Shown here: one piece after another, positions 17,015-25,793 of the stretch | Layout: every line of letters starts with the position of its first letter | Position numbering within the stretch: the first letter of the stretch is position 1 | NCBI RefSeq assembly: GCF_013343235.1 | Contig: NZ_CP040094.1 | Location: forward strand, 4,216,501 to 4,280,500 | Reading direction: 5' to 3' | Length of the DNA: 64,000 nucleotides | Origin: Nostoc sp. TCL240-02 | Lineage (GTDB): Bacteria > Cyanobacteriota > Cyanobacteriia > Cyanobacteriales > Nostocaceae | Notes under the pieces: generated by a model | What the model saw: the letters and a program-made list of their open reading frames with translations, nothing else | Database searches by the model: none | Told to the model about the DNA's origin: nothing | Program-made: the position numbers and the translations under genes

Positions 17015-17974
17015 TTAACGAACGCCAGCAGTTTCTAAAGACAAATCCTGAAACATAGGTGTGCTGAGGTAACGTTCGCCGAAGGAAGGCTGAATCATCA
17101 CAATTAAACGTCCGGCGTTTTCTGGACGTTTACCTACTTGAATAGCAGCACACAAAGCTGCACCAGAGGATATCCCAGATAATAAGCCTTCTTCTTTTGC
17201 CAAACGTCGCCCATAAGCGATCGCTTGTTCATCACTGACCCTAATTACTTCATCAACCAATTCTAGGCGGAGAACATCGGGGATAAATCCGGCCCCAATG
17301 CCTTGAATTTTGTGTGGCCCGGCTTCACCACCGGAGAGAACTGGGCTGTTGCTGGGTTCAACTGCGATCGCTTTAAAAGTCTTCTTACGACCTTTAATTA
17401 CCTCTGCAATCCCGGTAATCGTCCCACCAGTACCTACCCCAGCAATAACGATATCCACTTCTCCGTCTGTATCTGTCCAAATTTCTTCGGCGGTAGTTTC
17501 CTGGTGAACTTTAGGATTGGCTGGGTTGCGAAACTGTTGCAACATAAAAGCATTAGGAGTATTAGCCACAATCTCTTCGGCTTTGCGAATAGCTCCCCGC
17601 ATTCCTTCAGCGCCTGGTGTCAACTCTAAAGACGCGCCATAAGCTCTCAGCATAGCGCGTCGTTCTTGGCTCATTGTCTCTGGCATTGTCAAAATCAAAC
17701 GGTAGCCACGCGCTGCTGCTACCATTGCTAGAGCAATTCCTGTGTTACCGGAAGTAGGCTCAACTAAAATAGTCTTTCCTGGGGTAATTGAGCCAGCCGC
17801 TTCTGCTGAAAGTACCATACTTAACCCAATGCGGTCTTTCACCGAAGCTGCTGGGTTCATCCCTTCTAATTTGACAACTATCCTTGCTACTACTCCCTCA
17901 GCTTGAGGAATCTTGTTTAGTTGAACTAAAGGAGTTCGTCCGATTAATTCTGTAATGTCTTGAGCAATCCGCAT
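17015..17974 (-). CDS. cysK: Cysteine synthase (O-acetylserine sulfhydrylase)
   Basis: A PLP enzyme that makes L-cysteine from O-acetylserine and sulfide. The 319 residues have the usual CysK length. [15 protein letters not shown] holds the PLP lysine (about residue 42), [11 protein letters not shown] (about 68-78) is the asparagine loop, [12 protein letters not shown] (about 176-187) binds the phosphate of PLP, and [11 protein letters not shown] (about 261-271) the pyridine nitrogen. Its neighbours are the cysteine dioxygenase-like cupin and the ArsC-like protein, on the opposite strand. Heterocystous strains often carry several paralogues; which one this is cannot be told. Confidence 0.95.
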   Translation of the reverse strand: MRIAQDITELIGRTPLVQLNKIPQAEGVVARIVVKLEGMNPAASVKDRIGLSMVLSAEAAGSITPGKTILVEPTSGNTGIALAMVAAARGYRLILTMPETMSQERRAMLRAYGASLELTPGAEGMRGAIRKAEEIVANTPNAFMLQQFRNPANPKVHQETTAEEIWTDTDGEVDIVIAGVGTGGTITGIAEVIKGRKKTFKAIAVEPSNSPVLSGGEAGPHKIQGIGAGFIPDVLRLELVDEVIRVSDEQAIAYGRRLAKEEGLLSGISSGAALCAAIQVGKRPENAGRLIVMIQPSFGERYLSTPMFQDLSLETAGVR

Positions 17975-18933
17975 TATTTAACTCCTAGAATTCTAAATCT
18001 TAGTACAAAGTATTTACTTGTAACAATAAGCTTGTGTGTATTTAATTTGCAGTTTAATGTCAATGAGTGCATATACTATGTATTCTAACTAAACCACAAA
18101 ATATGAAAGCTTAAGAAGAACTTTTATCAGAGGCTCTTATTTTTATATTTTACCATTTGGAATTGCTGACTGTTATCTCTTAGGCTAAGATAAATTTTTA
18201 TAATTCTGTATATATGAATAATTTTTATCCTTATTTTCATTTGTTATGGAAACATAATTCACTTTCAAAATATTTAATTGCTTTTATTAATTTATTAGTT
18301 TATCTTTATCAAGAGAGATTGATATTTTCTTTTGAGTGCAGGTTTTGTTTAGCAAAACTAACATCCAAAACAGTTCTAAAGTATTGCCTACATTGCTTTT
18401 AGGTTGAGTACAAAAACACCAGAACCCCACTTAAAAAACACTAGAACCCCGTCTCAAAAACACTAGCACCCATACCCCAATAAATTTTTATAATGCTTAT
18501 CAGATGAAGATTACAGGCTTTGAGTACTATTCTAATAAATTTAATAATCTTAACGGGGCTGGGGTAAACTGTTTTGTGGAGAGCGGCTGATATAAATCGT
18601 ATAGGATTTACGCAGAGATTCCCCTCTACCCCCCAACATTCCTGAGCGAAAGCTGAGTGAACTAGGGGGGACTTCTTAATCTCCTTTTTAAGAGTAAGAT
18701 GAAACGAGATTATAAAATCTAAATGCGTTTTTTCTGATTGAATAATCCTACGTTTTGCAAAAAGTTTGGTAACTTTTCATTGGTAAGTAGTCAGTAGTAA
18801 TTATAAAAACAATTGACAACTTATGATTGTGAAAATTACCAATTACACATATTTTAATATCAAAACTGTTTGAGATAAACAGCAAAGGATATTTTCTTAC
18901 TGGGTGCAGACTACCTAGCAAGGGAGAGCCAAG
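17975..18933. other. Intergenic stretch with a small repeat
   Basis: About 960 AT-rich bases. At 18410-18475 the unit AAAACACTAGAACCCC occurs three times with small changes. Around 18600-18690 GC-rich CCCCTCTACCCCCC and AGGGGGGACTTC segments of a dispersed element can pair. A 62-codon frame at 18214-18402 is AT-rich, has no ribosome site and is not accepted. No RNA gene was recognised. Confidence 0.5.
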
Positions 18934-19356
18934 ATGAAAGCAAAAGTTTTAAATGTCCTTACAGTTTGTGTAGTTACCTTAACAATGCTTTCTCCAGGGT
19001 TAGTAGTATTTGGCATAATTTGGGAGCGACATCTGGACTTCGTAAAATCCCAAAACTTAGCCTACGAAGTTAACAAGACTACTAAAAATGCTCCCGCTTT
19101 GGCTCCCCAGACAGAGATTACACATTCCCCTCAGACTAGCATCCAATCCTCTGATCGTAATGTGATTCATCAAATGCTGACTGTTGCTGAAAAATATAAA
19201 TTTGCCACTATTTTGCAATGGTTCTTCTTGTTAACCCCTATTTGTGTTGGGTTAGGCATTCTCTTTTATGACAGATATCTTGTACATCGTGCGGCTGTTT
19301 TAAAAGAACAAGTTGAAATGTTGGAAAGACTGTGGCACCAAAGTATAGAACAGTGA
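18934..19356 (+). CDS. Two-helix membrane protein of unknown function
   Basis: A 140-residue protein with a good ribosome site (AGGGAGAGCCAAG). It has a membrane segment at about 5-30 (VLTVCVVTLTMLSPGLVVFG), a polar loop of about 65 residues, a second segment at about 93-112 (FFLLTPICVGLGILFYD) and a basic, probably coiled C-terminus (LKEQVEMLERLWHQ). I do not recognise the family. It is first of three same-strand genes spaced 39 and 2 bases apart, so they are probably one operon. Confidence 0.7.
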   Translation: MKAKVLNVLTVCVVTLTMLSPGLVVFGIIWERHLDFVKSQNLAYEVNKTTKNAPALAPQTEITHSPQTSIQSSDRNVIHQMLTVAEKYKFATILQWFFLLTPICVGLGILFYDRYLVHRAAVLKEQVEMLERLWHQSIEQ

Positions 19357-19395
19357 CCAATTCTCAATTAACTCACTAAAATCAACAAAAAAATC

Positions 19396-19677
19396 ATGTC
19401 AGAACAACGCCAGCAATTATATTTTAACCTGATTGATGAATTGCTCAAATGTCCTAATGGTCAGGAACCAGAAGTTTTAGAATCTAAGCCAGAGTTGATT
19501 GATTCTGGTTTTGTAGAAACAATGTTACAAGTAGCAACTATGTTTGCCCATGAAGGCAATCAAGATGGTGCCAAATTTTTATTTTTTGTGGCGCGTGAGC
19601 TAGCTAAAGAACTGGGTTTATATCCGGAAGTTCCGAATACCGAAGTTGAAAATACTGAAGTCGCAAATAAGGAGTAA
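19396..19677 (+). CDS. Small helical conserved hypothetical protein
   Basis: A 93-residue acidic, helical protein (MSEQRQQLYFNLIDELLKCP, then VETMLQVATMFAHEG and FLFFVARELAKELG). The pattern is like one I recall at the N-terminus of larger cyanobacterial TPR or CHAT proteins, but here it stands alone. The C-terminus repeats EVPNTEVENTEVANKE, a short acidic tail. It overlaps the ribosome site (AAGGAG) of the next gene. Function unknown. Confidence 0.7.
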   Translation: MSEQRQQLYFNLIDELLKCPNGQEPEVLESKPELIDSGFVETMLQVATMFAHEGNQDGAKFLFFVARELAKELGLYPEVPNTEVENTEVANKE

Positions 19678-19679
19678 AA

Positions 19680-19991
19680 ATGTTGTTGACTTCAACAGAT
19701 GCGGGGCAAATTGCTTTAGAACTGCTCATGGCAGATTGGAATATTTCAGAAGAGAATCGGGAGTGGTTTACAATCTTTAACTCTCGTCTGATTGGTGAGA
19801 GTTGGTACACTGTAGAATTGGGTGTAGAAGGATTTCCCGATAGGTGGTTTATTCAAGTGTATGACACTGGAGCGTGCGATCCAAACTATACATTTATATC
19901 GCCAATTCGTGGTTCTGAAGGATTTACAGACTTTGGAAATGTGCCGGATATCATAGCAGAAGTATTAGTTTGTGAACGCAATGCTCGATAG
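19680..19991 (+). CDS. Conserved hypothetical protein
   Basis: A 103-residue protein with a strong ribosome site (AAGGAGTAAAA) formed by the end of the preceding gene, two bases away, which implies translational coupling. It is compact and mixed alpha/beta, with many aromatics (NREWFTIFNSRLIGESWYTV, FPDRWFIQVYDTG). No membrane segment or known motif is seen. Unrecognised; its fate is tied to the two genes upstream. Confidence 0.7.
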   Translation: MLLTSTDAGQIALELLMADWNISEENREWFTIFNSRLIGESWYTVELGVEGFPDRWFIQVYDTGACDPNYTFISPIRGSEGFTDFGNVPDIIAEVLVCERNAR

Positions 19992-20123
19992 TAATTAAGA
20001 ATTCAATTTTAAAATGTACTAATAAAAGACATTTTATTTGAATTCATAATTTTTGATATCAAAGTTTTTGCAGCAAGGCTACTTTGATATTTTATTCAAT
20101 ATAAAGATGCTTTACGCAAATCG

Positions 20124-20155
20124 GAGGTGATACCAAATAGGTATACCTCTTTTTT
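20124..20155 (+). terminator. Rho-independent terminator
   Basis: GAGGTGATACC and GGTATACCTC pair with one bulge around AAATA, followed directly by six T residues. It ends the three-gene unit 18934-19991. Confidence 0.8.
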
Positions 20156-20236
20156 CTGTAATATTTAATATTTTATTTAAGCCCTGTAAGGTATTTTGTC
20201 ATCTTTAATTGATAAAATTATGTTATATTAAATAGC

Positions 20237-20602
20237 GTGATGGACGCTACAGAAATATCAGTTCCAATGATTGCTGAAGATATCTTAGCCAAAGAATTCA
20301 CAAGAGTCCTCAACCACTACTACCCACAAGTTGGGGAATTACTAGACGGGTGTTATGTGAAAGTCATCACCTGTTTTTGGGGACGGCCTGCTAGACGCTT
20401 GCAATATATAGGAATTTATTGCTCTGCCGAAATGATTTCCTGTGTGCAAGCCCACAAAGAAATACTCAGAGAAGTTGCAGGCAATATGGGTTTAGTGCAA
20501 GTAGTTTGCATGAATGCCAAACGATTGTTGCGCGATCCGATGTCGAAGGTCAAACATAATAATCCACGCCTATGGTTGGAGTTGCAGTGGGTTGCAAATT
20601 AG
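20237..20602 (+). CDS. Conserved hypothetical protein
   Basis: A 121-residue soluble protein; GTG at 20237 or ATG at 20240 can start it. It has VLNHYYPQVGELLDGCYVKV, FWGRPARRLQYIGIYC and a basic stretch KRLLRDPMSKVKH. Four cysteines are scattered without a metal-binding pattern. No family was recognised. It lies alone between a terminator and the LLM oxidoreductase gene on the same strand. Confidence 0.65.
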   Translation: MMDATEISVPMIAEDILAKEFTRVLNHYYPQVGELLDGCYVKVITCFWGRPARRLQYIGIYCSAEMISCVQAHKEILREVAGNMGLVQVVCMNAKRLLRDPMSKVKHNNPRLWLELQWVAN

Positions 20603-20718
20603 TCATTTATCGGATGATTTGATAGGTGAGAATTGAGGACTAAAATTATCAAATATTTAAGCACTAAAGTGCTTACTACGAACCTATCAACCACTAGATT
20701 AGCCAGCACAAAGTATTA

Positions 20719-21735
20719 ATGCAAGTAATGAAAACTGGAATTTTCTGCAATTACGATAATTATCACCAAGATGCTCGTCGTGCCATTTCTGAGCAAGTCG
20801 CGCTGATAAAACAGGCAGAAAGTTTAGGTTTTGAGTCAGCCTGGGTGAGTGAGCATCATTTTAGTGAATCCAATCTCAGCCCGTCTATGTTGCTGTTAAT
20901 GGCACACTTGGCGGGAATGACTTCAACTATCCAATTAGGCACTGCGGCGGTGTTACTGCCATTCCATAACCCAATTCGGGTAGCTGAGGATATCGCCACT
21001 CTAGATAACCTGTGCAATGGACGATTATTATTTGGAGTTGCCAAAGGCGGCCCCTTTCCCCAACAAAATAAGCATTTTGCGACACTCCCAAGTGAAGCCC
21101 GTCCCAAGATGCTAGAGGCGATCGCACTGGTTCAAAAGCTTTTATATGAAACTGATGTATCATTTAAGGGCAAGTATTATCAATGCGATCGCTTAACCAT
21201 TTACCCAAAACCATTGCAGAGTCAAGTCCCAGTCTATGTTGCCACTGGCGGCGATGATGGTATCGAGTTTGCTGCTAAACATTCCTTCAGCTTAATGGGT
21301 GGGCCGCCATTCTCCCTACACAGATTGAAGGATACTGTTGCTAAATATCGAGCCTTAAATTCTAGTGGTGCAGAAAACTTCGTGCTGGCACGCTTTTTTT
21401 ATGTTGGCAAAACATTTGATGAAGCAGTGAGTGAGGCATTGCCTTTCATCCGCCAATTTAGTCAGAAAATGAAGGCTAATACGGCTGAAGTATTGCAAAA
21501 TAGTGCGAATCCCAACCAAAAACCATTTGATCGCACAAACATCTGTTTCGACGAAGATTATTTGATTGAGAACTCAATTATCGGTGATGTGGAGACTTGT
21601 CGAGACAAAATCAAGAAATTTCAGGACGAATTAAATTTAAGTACCCTAGCCCTCAAACCCTCGTCTTCGGATCTGCAAAAAAACCTGGAGAGTTTGACGC
21701 GCTACAACCAAGAAGTGCGAAATTATGTCTTCTAA
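20719..21735 (+). CDS. LLM class flavin-dependent oxidoreductase
   Basis: A 338-residue luciferase-like monooxygenase of the bacterial luciferase alpha-chain type, using reduced FMN or F420-like flavin and O2. The TIM-barrel starts with MKTGIFCNYDNYHQD, followed by LGFESAWVSEHHFSE (about 35-49), TIQLGTAAVLLPFHNPIRVAEDIATLDNL split over about 70-98, and GRLLFGVAKGG (about 100-110). No long-chain aldehyde genes accompany it, so luminescence is not implied; the substrate is unknown. Its 3' end overlaps the next gene by 11 bases, so the two are coupled. Confidence 0.88.
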   Translation: MQVMKTGIFCNYDNYHQDARRAISEQVALIKQAESLGFESAWVSEHHFSESNLSPSMLLLMAHLAGMTSTIQLGTAAVLLPFHNPIRVAEDIATLDNLCNGRLLFGVAKGGPFPQQNKHFATLPSEARPKMLEAIALVQKLLYETDVSFKGKYYQCDRLTIYPKPLQSQVPVYVATGGDDGIEFAAKHSFSLMGGPPFSLHRLKDTVAKYRALNSSGAENFVLARFFYVGKTFDEAVSEALPFIRQFSQKMKANTAEVLQNSANPNQKPFDRTNICFDEDYLIENSIIGDVETCRDKIKKFQDELNLSTLALKPSSSDLQKNLESLTRYNQEVRNYVF

Positions 21736-22099
21736 ACTTTACCAGCTTCCTCCTGATGATTTACCTCCAACTGAGGTAACGAAACAGGATGGAATGCTGC
21801 AAATGGAGCTAGAACAGTCTACTGGCAGATGCTTTTTTCTAGCTTGCGATCGCATTACGCGAGTACTGTTATCTAATTGTCAGTGGTATATCACAACAAA
21901 TGCTAGCATCCTAACATTAATTATTGATTGCCCTGACTTAGTATCTTACTGGCATATAGTCAGCAATATTGCCCAATTGGGTAATAGGTTAGAACGGTTT
22001 GCTAGCAATGGCAAAATCCGCGTTTATCCGCCATTTGGAAAAGGGATGCCATTTGAAATCAGCGTAAATGAAATATCTGCTTATCGAGATTGGCTGTGA
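21725..22099 (+). CDS. Hypothetical protein coupled to the LLM oxidoreductase
   Basis: A 124-residue protein whose ATG lies inside the last codons of the LLM gene. It begins MSSKLYQLPPDDLPPTEV and has mixed helix and strand content, with SNCQWYITTNASILTLIIDC in the middle and a C-terminal FGKGMPFEISVNEIS. No motif is recognised. The overlap suggests that it works with the flavin enzyme, perhaps as a small partner subunit. Confidence 0.68.
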   Translation: MSSKLYQLPPDDLPPTEVTKQDGMLQMELEQSTGRCFFLACDRITRVLLSNCQWYITTNASILTLIIDCPDLVSYWHIVSNIAQLGNRLERFASNGKIRVYPPFGKGMPFEISVNEISAYRDWL

Positions 22100-22145
22100 G
22101 GTAAATAGGCACACTCTGGGAATCACACAAAATATAGCTGTCTTC

Positions 22146-22184
22146 CACCCTGTACTCCTAAAGTGCAGGGTGTTGCAATTTTTA
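22146..22184 (+). terminator. Probable terminator after the LLM pair
   Basis: CACCCTGTACT and AGTGCAGGGTG pair (10 of 11) around CCTAA, followed by TTGCAATTTTT. The placement 47 bases after the last gene fits a Rho-independent terminator. Confidence 0.7.
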
Positions 22185-22253
22185 TCAAAGCTGCTCTCAA
22201 ATTAATATGAATTCGACGGCTCATATAGTATCTACCTAATTAGCTGAATCAAA

Positions 22254-22346
22254 ATACCTCTCCCTGGTTTTACTACACAAAACCGTCCCTCTCCGAGTCG
22301 GAGAGGAACAGACTTGAACTAAAGTTCAAGGTAGGGAGAGGTTTGT
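22254..22346. repeat. Hairpin repeat element of about 90 bases
   Basis: Outer arms TACCTCTCCCTGG and AGGTAGGGAGAGGTTT are partly complementary, and an inner perfect palindrome CCTCTCCGAGTCGGAGAGG lies at the centre of the left half. This looks like a dispersed palindromic element of cyanobacteria lying between convergent genes. Confidence 0.6.
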
Positions 22347-22374
22347 CGAACCTGCATCAAAATAAATAGCAGTT

Positions 22375-23046
22375 TTACGGAATAGAATTTACTCCCAGAT
22401 GCTCACGAATTTCGCTAACTTGTACATCCCAAAGTTGATCCCATTTTTGCGCGATAAACTTGCCTGGAGTGTGAGATCCCAACTTGTAGCCACGAGATAT
22501 TTCTGTCATTAAATCTTTCAAATTAGTAGGTTGATAAAGGCTAATCATCACCATGCCAAAACTCAAAAGCATGATATTGATGGGAATTGGAGTCTGAGCT
22601 AAGAAAAAAGCTTGTAGACCAATTTCACCAATTACATTTGTGTCAAATCCAGCAACTACATGATATATGTCATGGGTGGATCTCCAAAGCATTTTAAGAT
22701 AGGAAATGTCATCAACAACAGGAACTTTTTTATAAAAGTAGGGATCAAATCCTCTAGCTTTCATTTCTCTGGCATAAACATGACCTAGTGTTCCTTCTGG
22801 GAGTTTGGCTAAATCATCTAAATTGAAAGGAGCTGGTAGCCAGCGTTCTGTAAACAAAGCGTTGATTTCAGGGATTTTTTTTAATTCATCAACAGCTAGC
22901 TGTGCCATTTCTGTTTGGTCGAGTGCGTCCTCGAAGTCAAATACTCTATCAGTATTACCTTCTCCAATTTTTTGGACACTAGATGCTAGAAATTGAATGT
23001 AAGCAAGGAGTCCTTTATCGTTGTTGTAAGTAATTACATTCTCCAT
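22375..23046 (-). CDS. Coq4 family protein
   Basis: A 223-residue Coq4-like protein. The family's metal motif HDxxH-x11-E is present: HDIYHVVAGFDTNVIGE at about residues 124-140. Coq4 is needed for ubiquinone synthesis in mitochondria and proteobacteria, where it has been linked to oxidative decarboxylation of the ring. Cyanobacteria make plastoquinone instead, so the substrate here must differ or be unknown. No quinone or carotenoid genes are adjacent. It is convergent with the LLM pair and divergent from a membrane protein gene. Confidence 0.85.
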   Translation of the reverse strand: MENVITYNNDKGLLAYIQFLASSVQKIGEGNTDRVFDFEDALDQTEMAQLAVDELKKIPEINALFTERWLPAPFNLDDLAKLPEGTLGHVYAREMKARGFDPYFYKKVPVVDDISYLKMLWRSTHDIYHVVAGFDTNVIGEIGLQAFFLAQTPIPINIMLLSFGMVMISLYQPTNLKDLMTEISRGYKLGSHTPGKFIAQKWDQLWDVQVSEIREHLGVNSIP

Positions 23047-23200
23047 AGTAATTCTCTACTTTTAGATAGAATTTTTTTAGTTGAAATCTTAGTCTTCAAT
23101 ATTGGAATATATTTATTCAGGTTTTCATGAATCTTCAGAGGTATTTAGTGATTTTTTTTGCTATAAATATGTTTATTAATAACGCCAACTCAGAAAATAT

Positions 23201-23803
23201 ATGAATGATCAACAAATGGAGCAGCAGATTAATATAAAAATCAAGAGCTTCCTGTTAGCTGCAATTACACTATCTCTAAGTATGTGGGATCTGAGCTTTA
23301 ACTTCGGAGCCTTTAAAGTTATTTTCTTTGATAAAATCTTCTTGATTTGGGTAGCTTCATCAGCAACTCTCCTAGCGTGCCTTTTACTTCCACGCAATCA
23401 TTCACCAATTAGATGGAAAGGATTACTGTTAATGAGTATCCCTACATTATGGTTTATCCTGCCTTTTATACCTTTCTATGAAGTTTTTACGACGGGTGCT
23501 TTGCGAAAGATAGTTAGTCTCAACTTAGGAATTTTTGTTTATCTAATTTGCCTACCTTATACCCTATACATAATTTTTGCGATTATCAATGAAGATATTG
23601 TTCAGCTTTCTAAAAAGCTGATTATAAAATTGTTTGCGATTATTTTAATTATTGGCTGTATCGGATATTTCGTTGGCAGCCATAACTATCTATTTTTGTC
23701 ATGTTTTGACTTTAAAGTGAGTGGCAATGATTTGCCTACGAATTGTCTACAAGAAGGCTATAAACCATTAAGAAGATTTCGATTAAAATTGGATAAAAAT
23801 TAG
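23201..23803 (+). CDS. Polytopic membrane protein, hypothetical
   Basis: A 200-residue protein with about five hydrophobic segments: near 15-35 and 45-62 (FLIWVASSATLLACLLL), 75-95 (LLLMSIPTLWFILPFIPFY), 110-130 (IFVYLICLPYTLYIIFAII) and 145-165 (LFAIILIIGCIGYFVG), and a basic C-terminus (RRFRLKLDKN). No family was recognised. It stands alone between the Coq4-like gene (divergent) and the GH13 gene (convergent). Confidence 0.65.
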   Translation: MNDQQMEQQINIKIKSFLLAAITLSLSMWDLSFNFGAFKVIFFDKIFLIWVASSATLLACLLLPRNHSPIRWKGLLLMSIPTLWFILPFIPFYEVFTTGALRKIVSLNLGIFVYLICLPYTLYIIFAIINEDIVQLSKKLIIKLFAIILIIGCIGYFVGSHNYLFLSCFDFKVSGNDLPTNCLQEGYKPLRRFRLKLDKN

Positions 23804-23885
23804 AATGTAGATATTTATTAATTGCAGGGGCAAAGCATTTTGGTAAAAGTTTATTCCAAAGCTTTGCCTAAATGCTAGTGTTTGC

Positions 23886-25469
23886 TTACGCTAAAATCAC
23901 CATTCCAGAAGGAGGCAAATCAATTCGTACAGTTGCGCGACGGTCGTTATGATGTTGCACAGCTACAGTTTGGTCGCGGGGTGGATGGCGTAAATATGAA
24001 TCGCTCCAATCGCTTTTGTATAAAAAGGTCATGGTCGAGTCTTGGCGATGTATATAAGTATCTACTGTCACTTCTGCACCGCGATTTTCTAAGCCGTTGG
24101 TATTTAGTACCATCAGCACTTCTGTGTCAAATAAAGTCTGTGACCAAGCAACTAATTCACCTTGTCCAGGAATCGAGAAGGGGGAGTTACAAAAAGATGT
24201 TTCGCGTAGGTAGTGATGTCCACGGCGCAATGCTTTACCAATTTTATCGTGGCTGTTGCGAATTCGTGCGATCGCAGCTATCCGCAAATAGGTAGGATGG
24301 TCGATATCGAAGAAATGACAGTCTGCTGTTTGAAATGCGCCAAAAGCACCGCCAAACATTGCTTCTTTAATATACCTATCTTCCGCAAACCTTCCGCCTT
24401 CTATGCTGTAATCGTGATAACCTTCATTCCCATCAAAAGCCTGTTCTGTTCCATAATAAATAGCAGGAATTCCTGGCATAGTTAATTGCACACCAACAGC
24501 ATGAGCAACTTGCTCATAGAGATTAGGTACATTACTATATGCGGCAAATCGCTGCTTATTAGTTCGGGATGACATCTCATAATCATCCAAGATGGAGACA
24601 TGATATATCCCAATTTGGCGGTATTCTCCAGCGAGATTGTTTTCGCTATACAAATCGAAAAATTGCTTGGGGTGTACTAACCCTTTGGTGAATGCAGCCA
24701 ATTCATTAGGGGTTTGTACGCTATCTAATACAGCACTAAGGTTGCGAGCAATAATGTCTATGTAAGCACCAGCCATACTACCGGAGGTTATTTCTCCAGT
24801 CAGTAAAAAGTTGTCTTTACCAATAGATTCGGCGTATTCACGAATAGCTGTGCAGAATTTGCGGGAATCTTCTGGAGAAACGTGCTTGAGGCTATCTATC
24901 CGCAAGCCATCGCAGTCAGAAAGAGCAATCCAATATTGATAAACTCTGGCTAAAGCTGCAATTACATCATTTCTGTTGAACCAGTTTTCACCACTCTGGT
25001 TGTATGTTACATCTAAGATTACATACATTCTGCGATCGTGGGCAGCATCAATTAAATCTCTTAAATCTTGACGGGTGCCAAAGTGCGGGTCAACATCTAA
25101 AAATTCTTGAATGCGATCGCTATGGTAAGCTTCTAACTCAGAACGTTGTTGCCAAGGTGGATTAATCCACAGGGTTGTTATTCCCAATCGTTGCAGGTAG
25201 TCTAATTTGCTTTTAATTCCTTTAAGATTACCACCAACAAATTTTGTCCCTGCTGCCATCCAGTTGGCTTTATCCTTAACTTGGAATTTTGCAAGATTGG
25301 TGTGGTCAAAAAGCTCCCTTTGATTTTCATTATCATCACTGAATCTATCTAATACCAATTGATACAAAAACTGGTCACGCCAACTGATAGGACTCGGATA
25401 AACTCTCCCTCGTGGTTTTAGGTCTGTTTCGGAGAGTTGCTGGGGTACCAATTCTTCAACTTTAGCCAT
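23886..25469 (-). CDS. GH13 alpha-amylase-like protein with altered active site
   Basis: A 527-residue TIM-barrel protein. Region II DGLRIDSLKHV (about 187-197, nucleophile D192) and region III LTGEITSG (acid/base E226) are intact. Region I reads DVTYNQSG, where Gln replaces the usual His, and region IV reads LDDYEMSSR (about 294-302), where the usual HD pair is YE. Only about 29 residues separate regions I and II, so the domain B loop of alpha-amylases is almost gone. It has no signal peptide. Activity on alpha-glucans is doubtful; it may be a degenerate paralogue or a binding protein. It stands alone, with no glycogen genes nearby. Confidence 0.82.
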   Translation of the reverse strand: MAKVEELVPQQLSETDLKPRGRVYPSPISWRDQFLYQLVLDRFSDDNENQRELFDHTNLAKFQVKDKANWMAAGTKFVGGNLKGIKSKLDYLQRLGITTLWINPPWQQRSELEAYHSDRIQEFLDVDPHFGTRQDLRDLIDAAHDRRMYVILDVTYNQSGENWFNRNDVIAALARVYQYWIALSDCDGLRIDSLKHVSPEDSRKFCTAIREYAESIGKDNFLLTGEITSGSMAGAYIDIIARNLSAVLDSVQTPNELAAFTKGLVHPKQFFDLYSENNLAGEYRQIGIYHVSILDDYEMSSRTNKQRFAAYSNVPNLYEQVAHAVGVQLTMPGIPAIYYGTEQAFDGNEGYHDYSIEGGRFAEDRYIKEAMFGGAFGAFQTADCHFFDIDHPTYLRIAAIARIRNSHDKIGKALRRGHHYLRETSFCNSPFSIPGQGELVAWSQTLFDTEVLMVLNTNGLENRGAEVTVDTYIHRQDSTMTFLYKSDWSDSYLRHPPRDQTVAVQHHNDRRATVRIDLPPSGMVILA

Positions 25470-25605
25470 GAGGATTTACACAGTGAGAGGAAAATGGAAG
25501 TATGCATTTTAGATGTTAGAAAAAACACTTTAAATTTTAATTAACCCGTGGGGGGATTTTGTAAGTTAGTGACTTTCTTTTGTGATGATAGATTTTAGTT
25601 TAAAC

Positions 25606-25705
25606 GTAGATGCGCTTCTCTACGAGACGCTACGCGTAGCTTGCTTCCACGTTCGCGTAGCGTCCCGCAGGGAAGTGGTACGCCTGACCGCAGGGTAGGG
25701 ACGCA
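25606..25705. repeat. Dispersed palindromic repeat cluster
   Basis: CTCTACGAGACGCTACGCGTAG, ACGTTCGCGTAGCGTCCCGC and AGGGAAGTGGTACGCC are joined pieces of a common cyanobacterial repeat; the same pieces lie in the hupS-hupL gap at 49120-49200. This fills most of the 324-base gap upstream of the GH13 gene. Confidence 0.65.
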
Positions 25706-25793
25706 AAAAAAGTGTGGAGGAACACAAAAAATACGGAGAGATAATAAATAGAGTTTTTACAAATAGTTTAAAACTGCTATGGAATTAAAATTT

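Noticed and set aside
18214..18402. 62-codon frame
   Set aside because: Strong AT bias, no ribosome site, biased to Leu/Phe/Tyr as expected by chance.
20719..21735. Bioluminescence operon
   Set aside because: The LLM protein is luciferase-like, but there are no beta-subunit, aldehyde or fatty-acid reductase genes.
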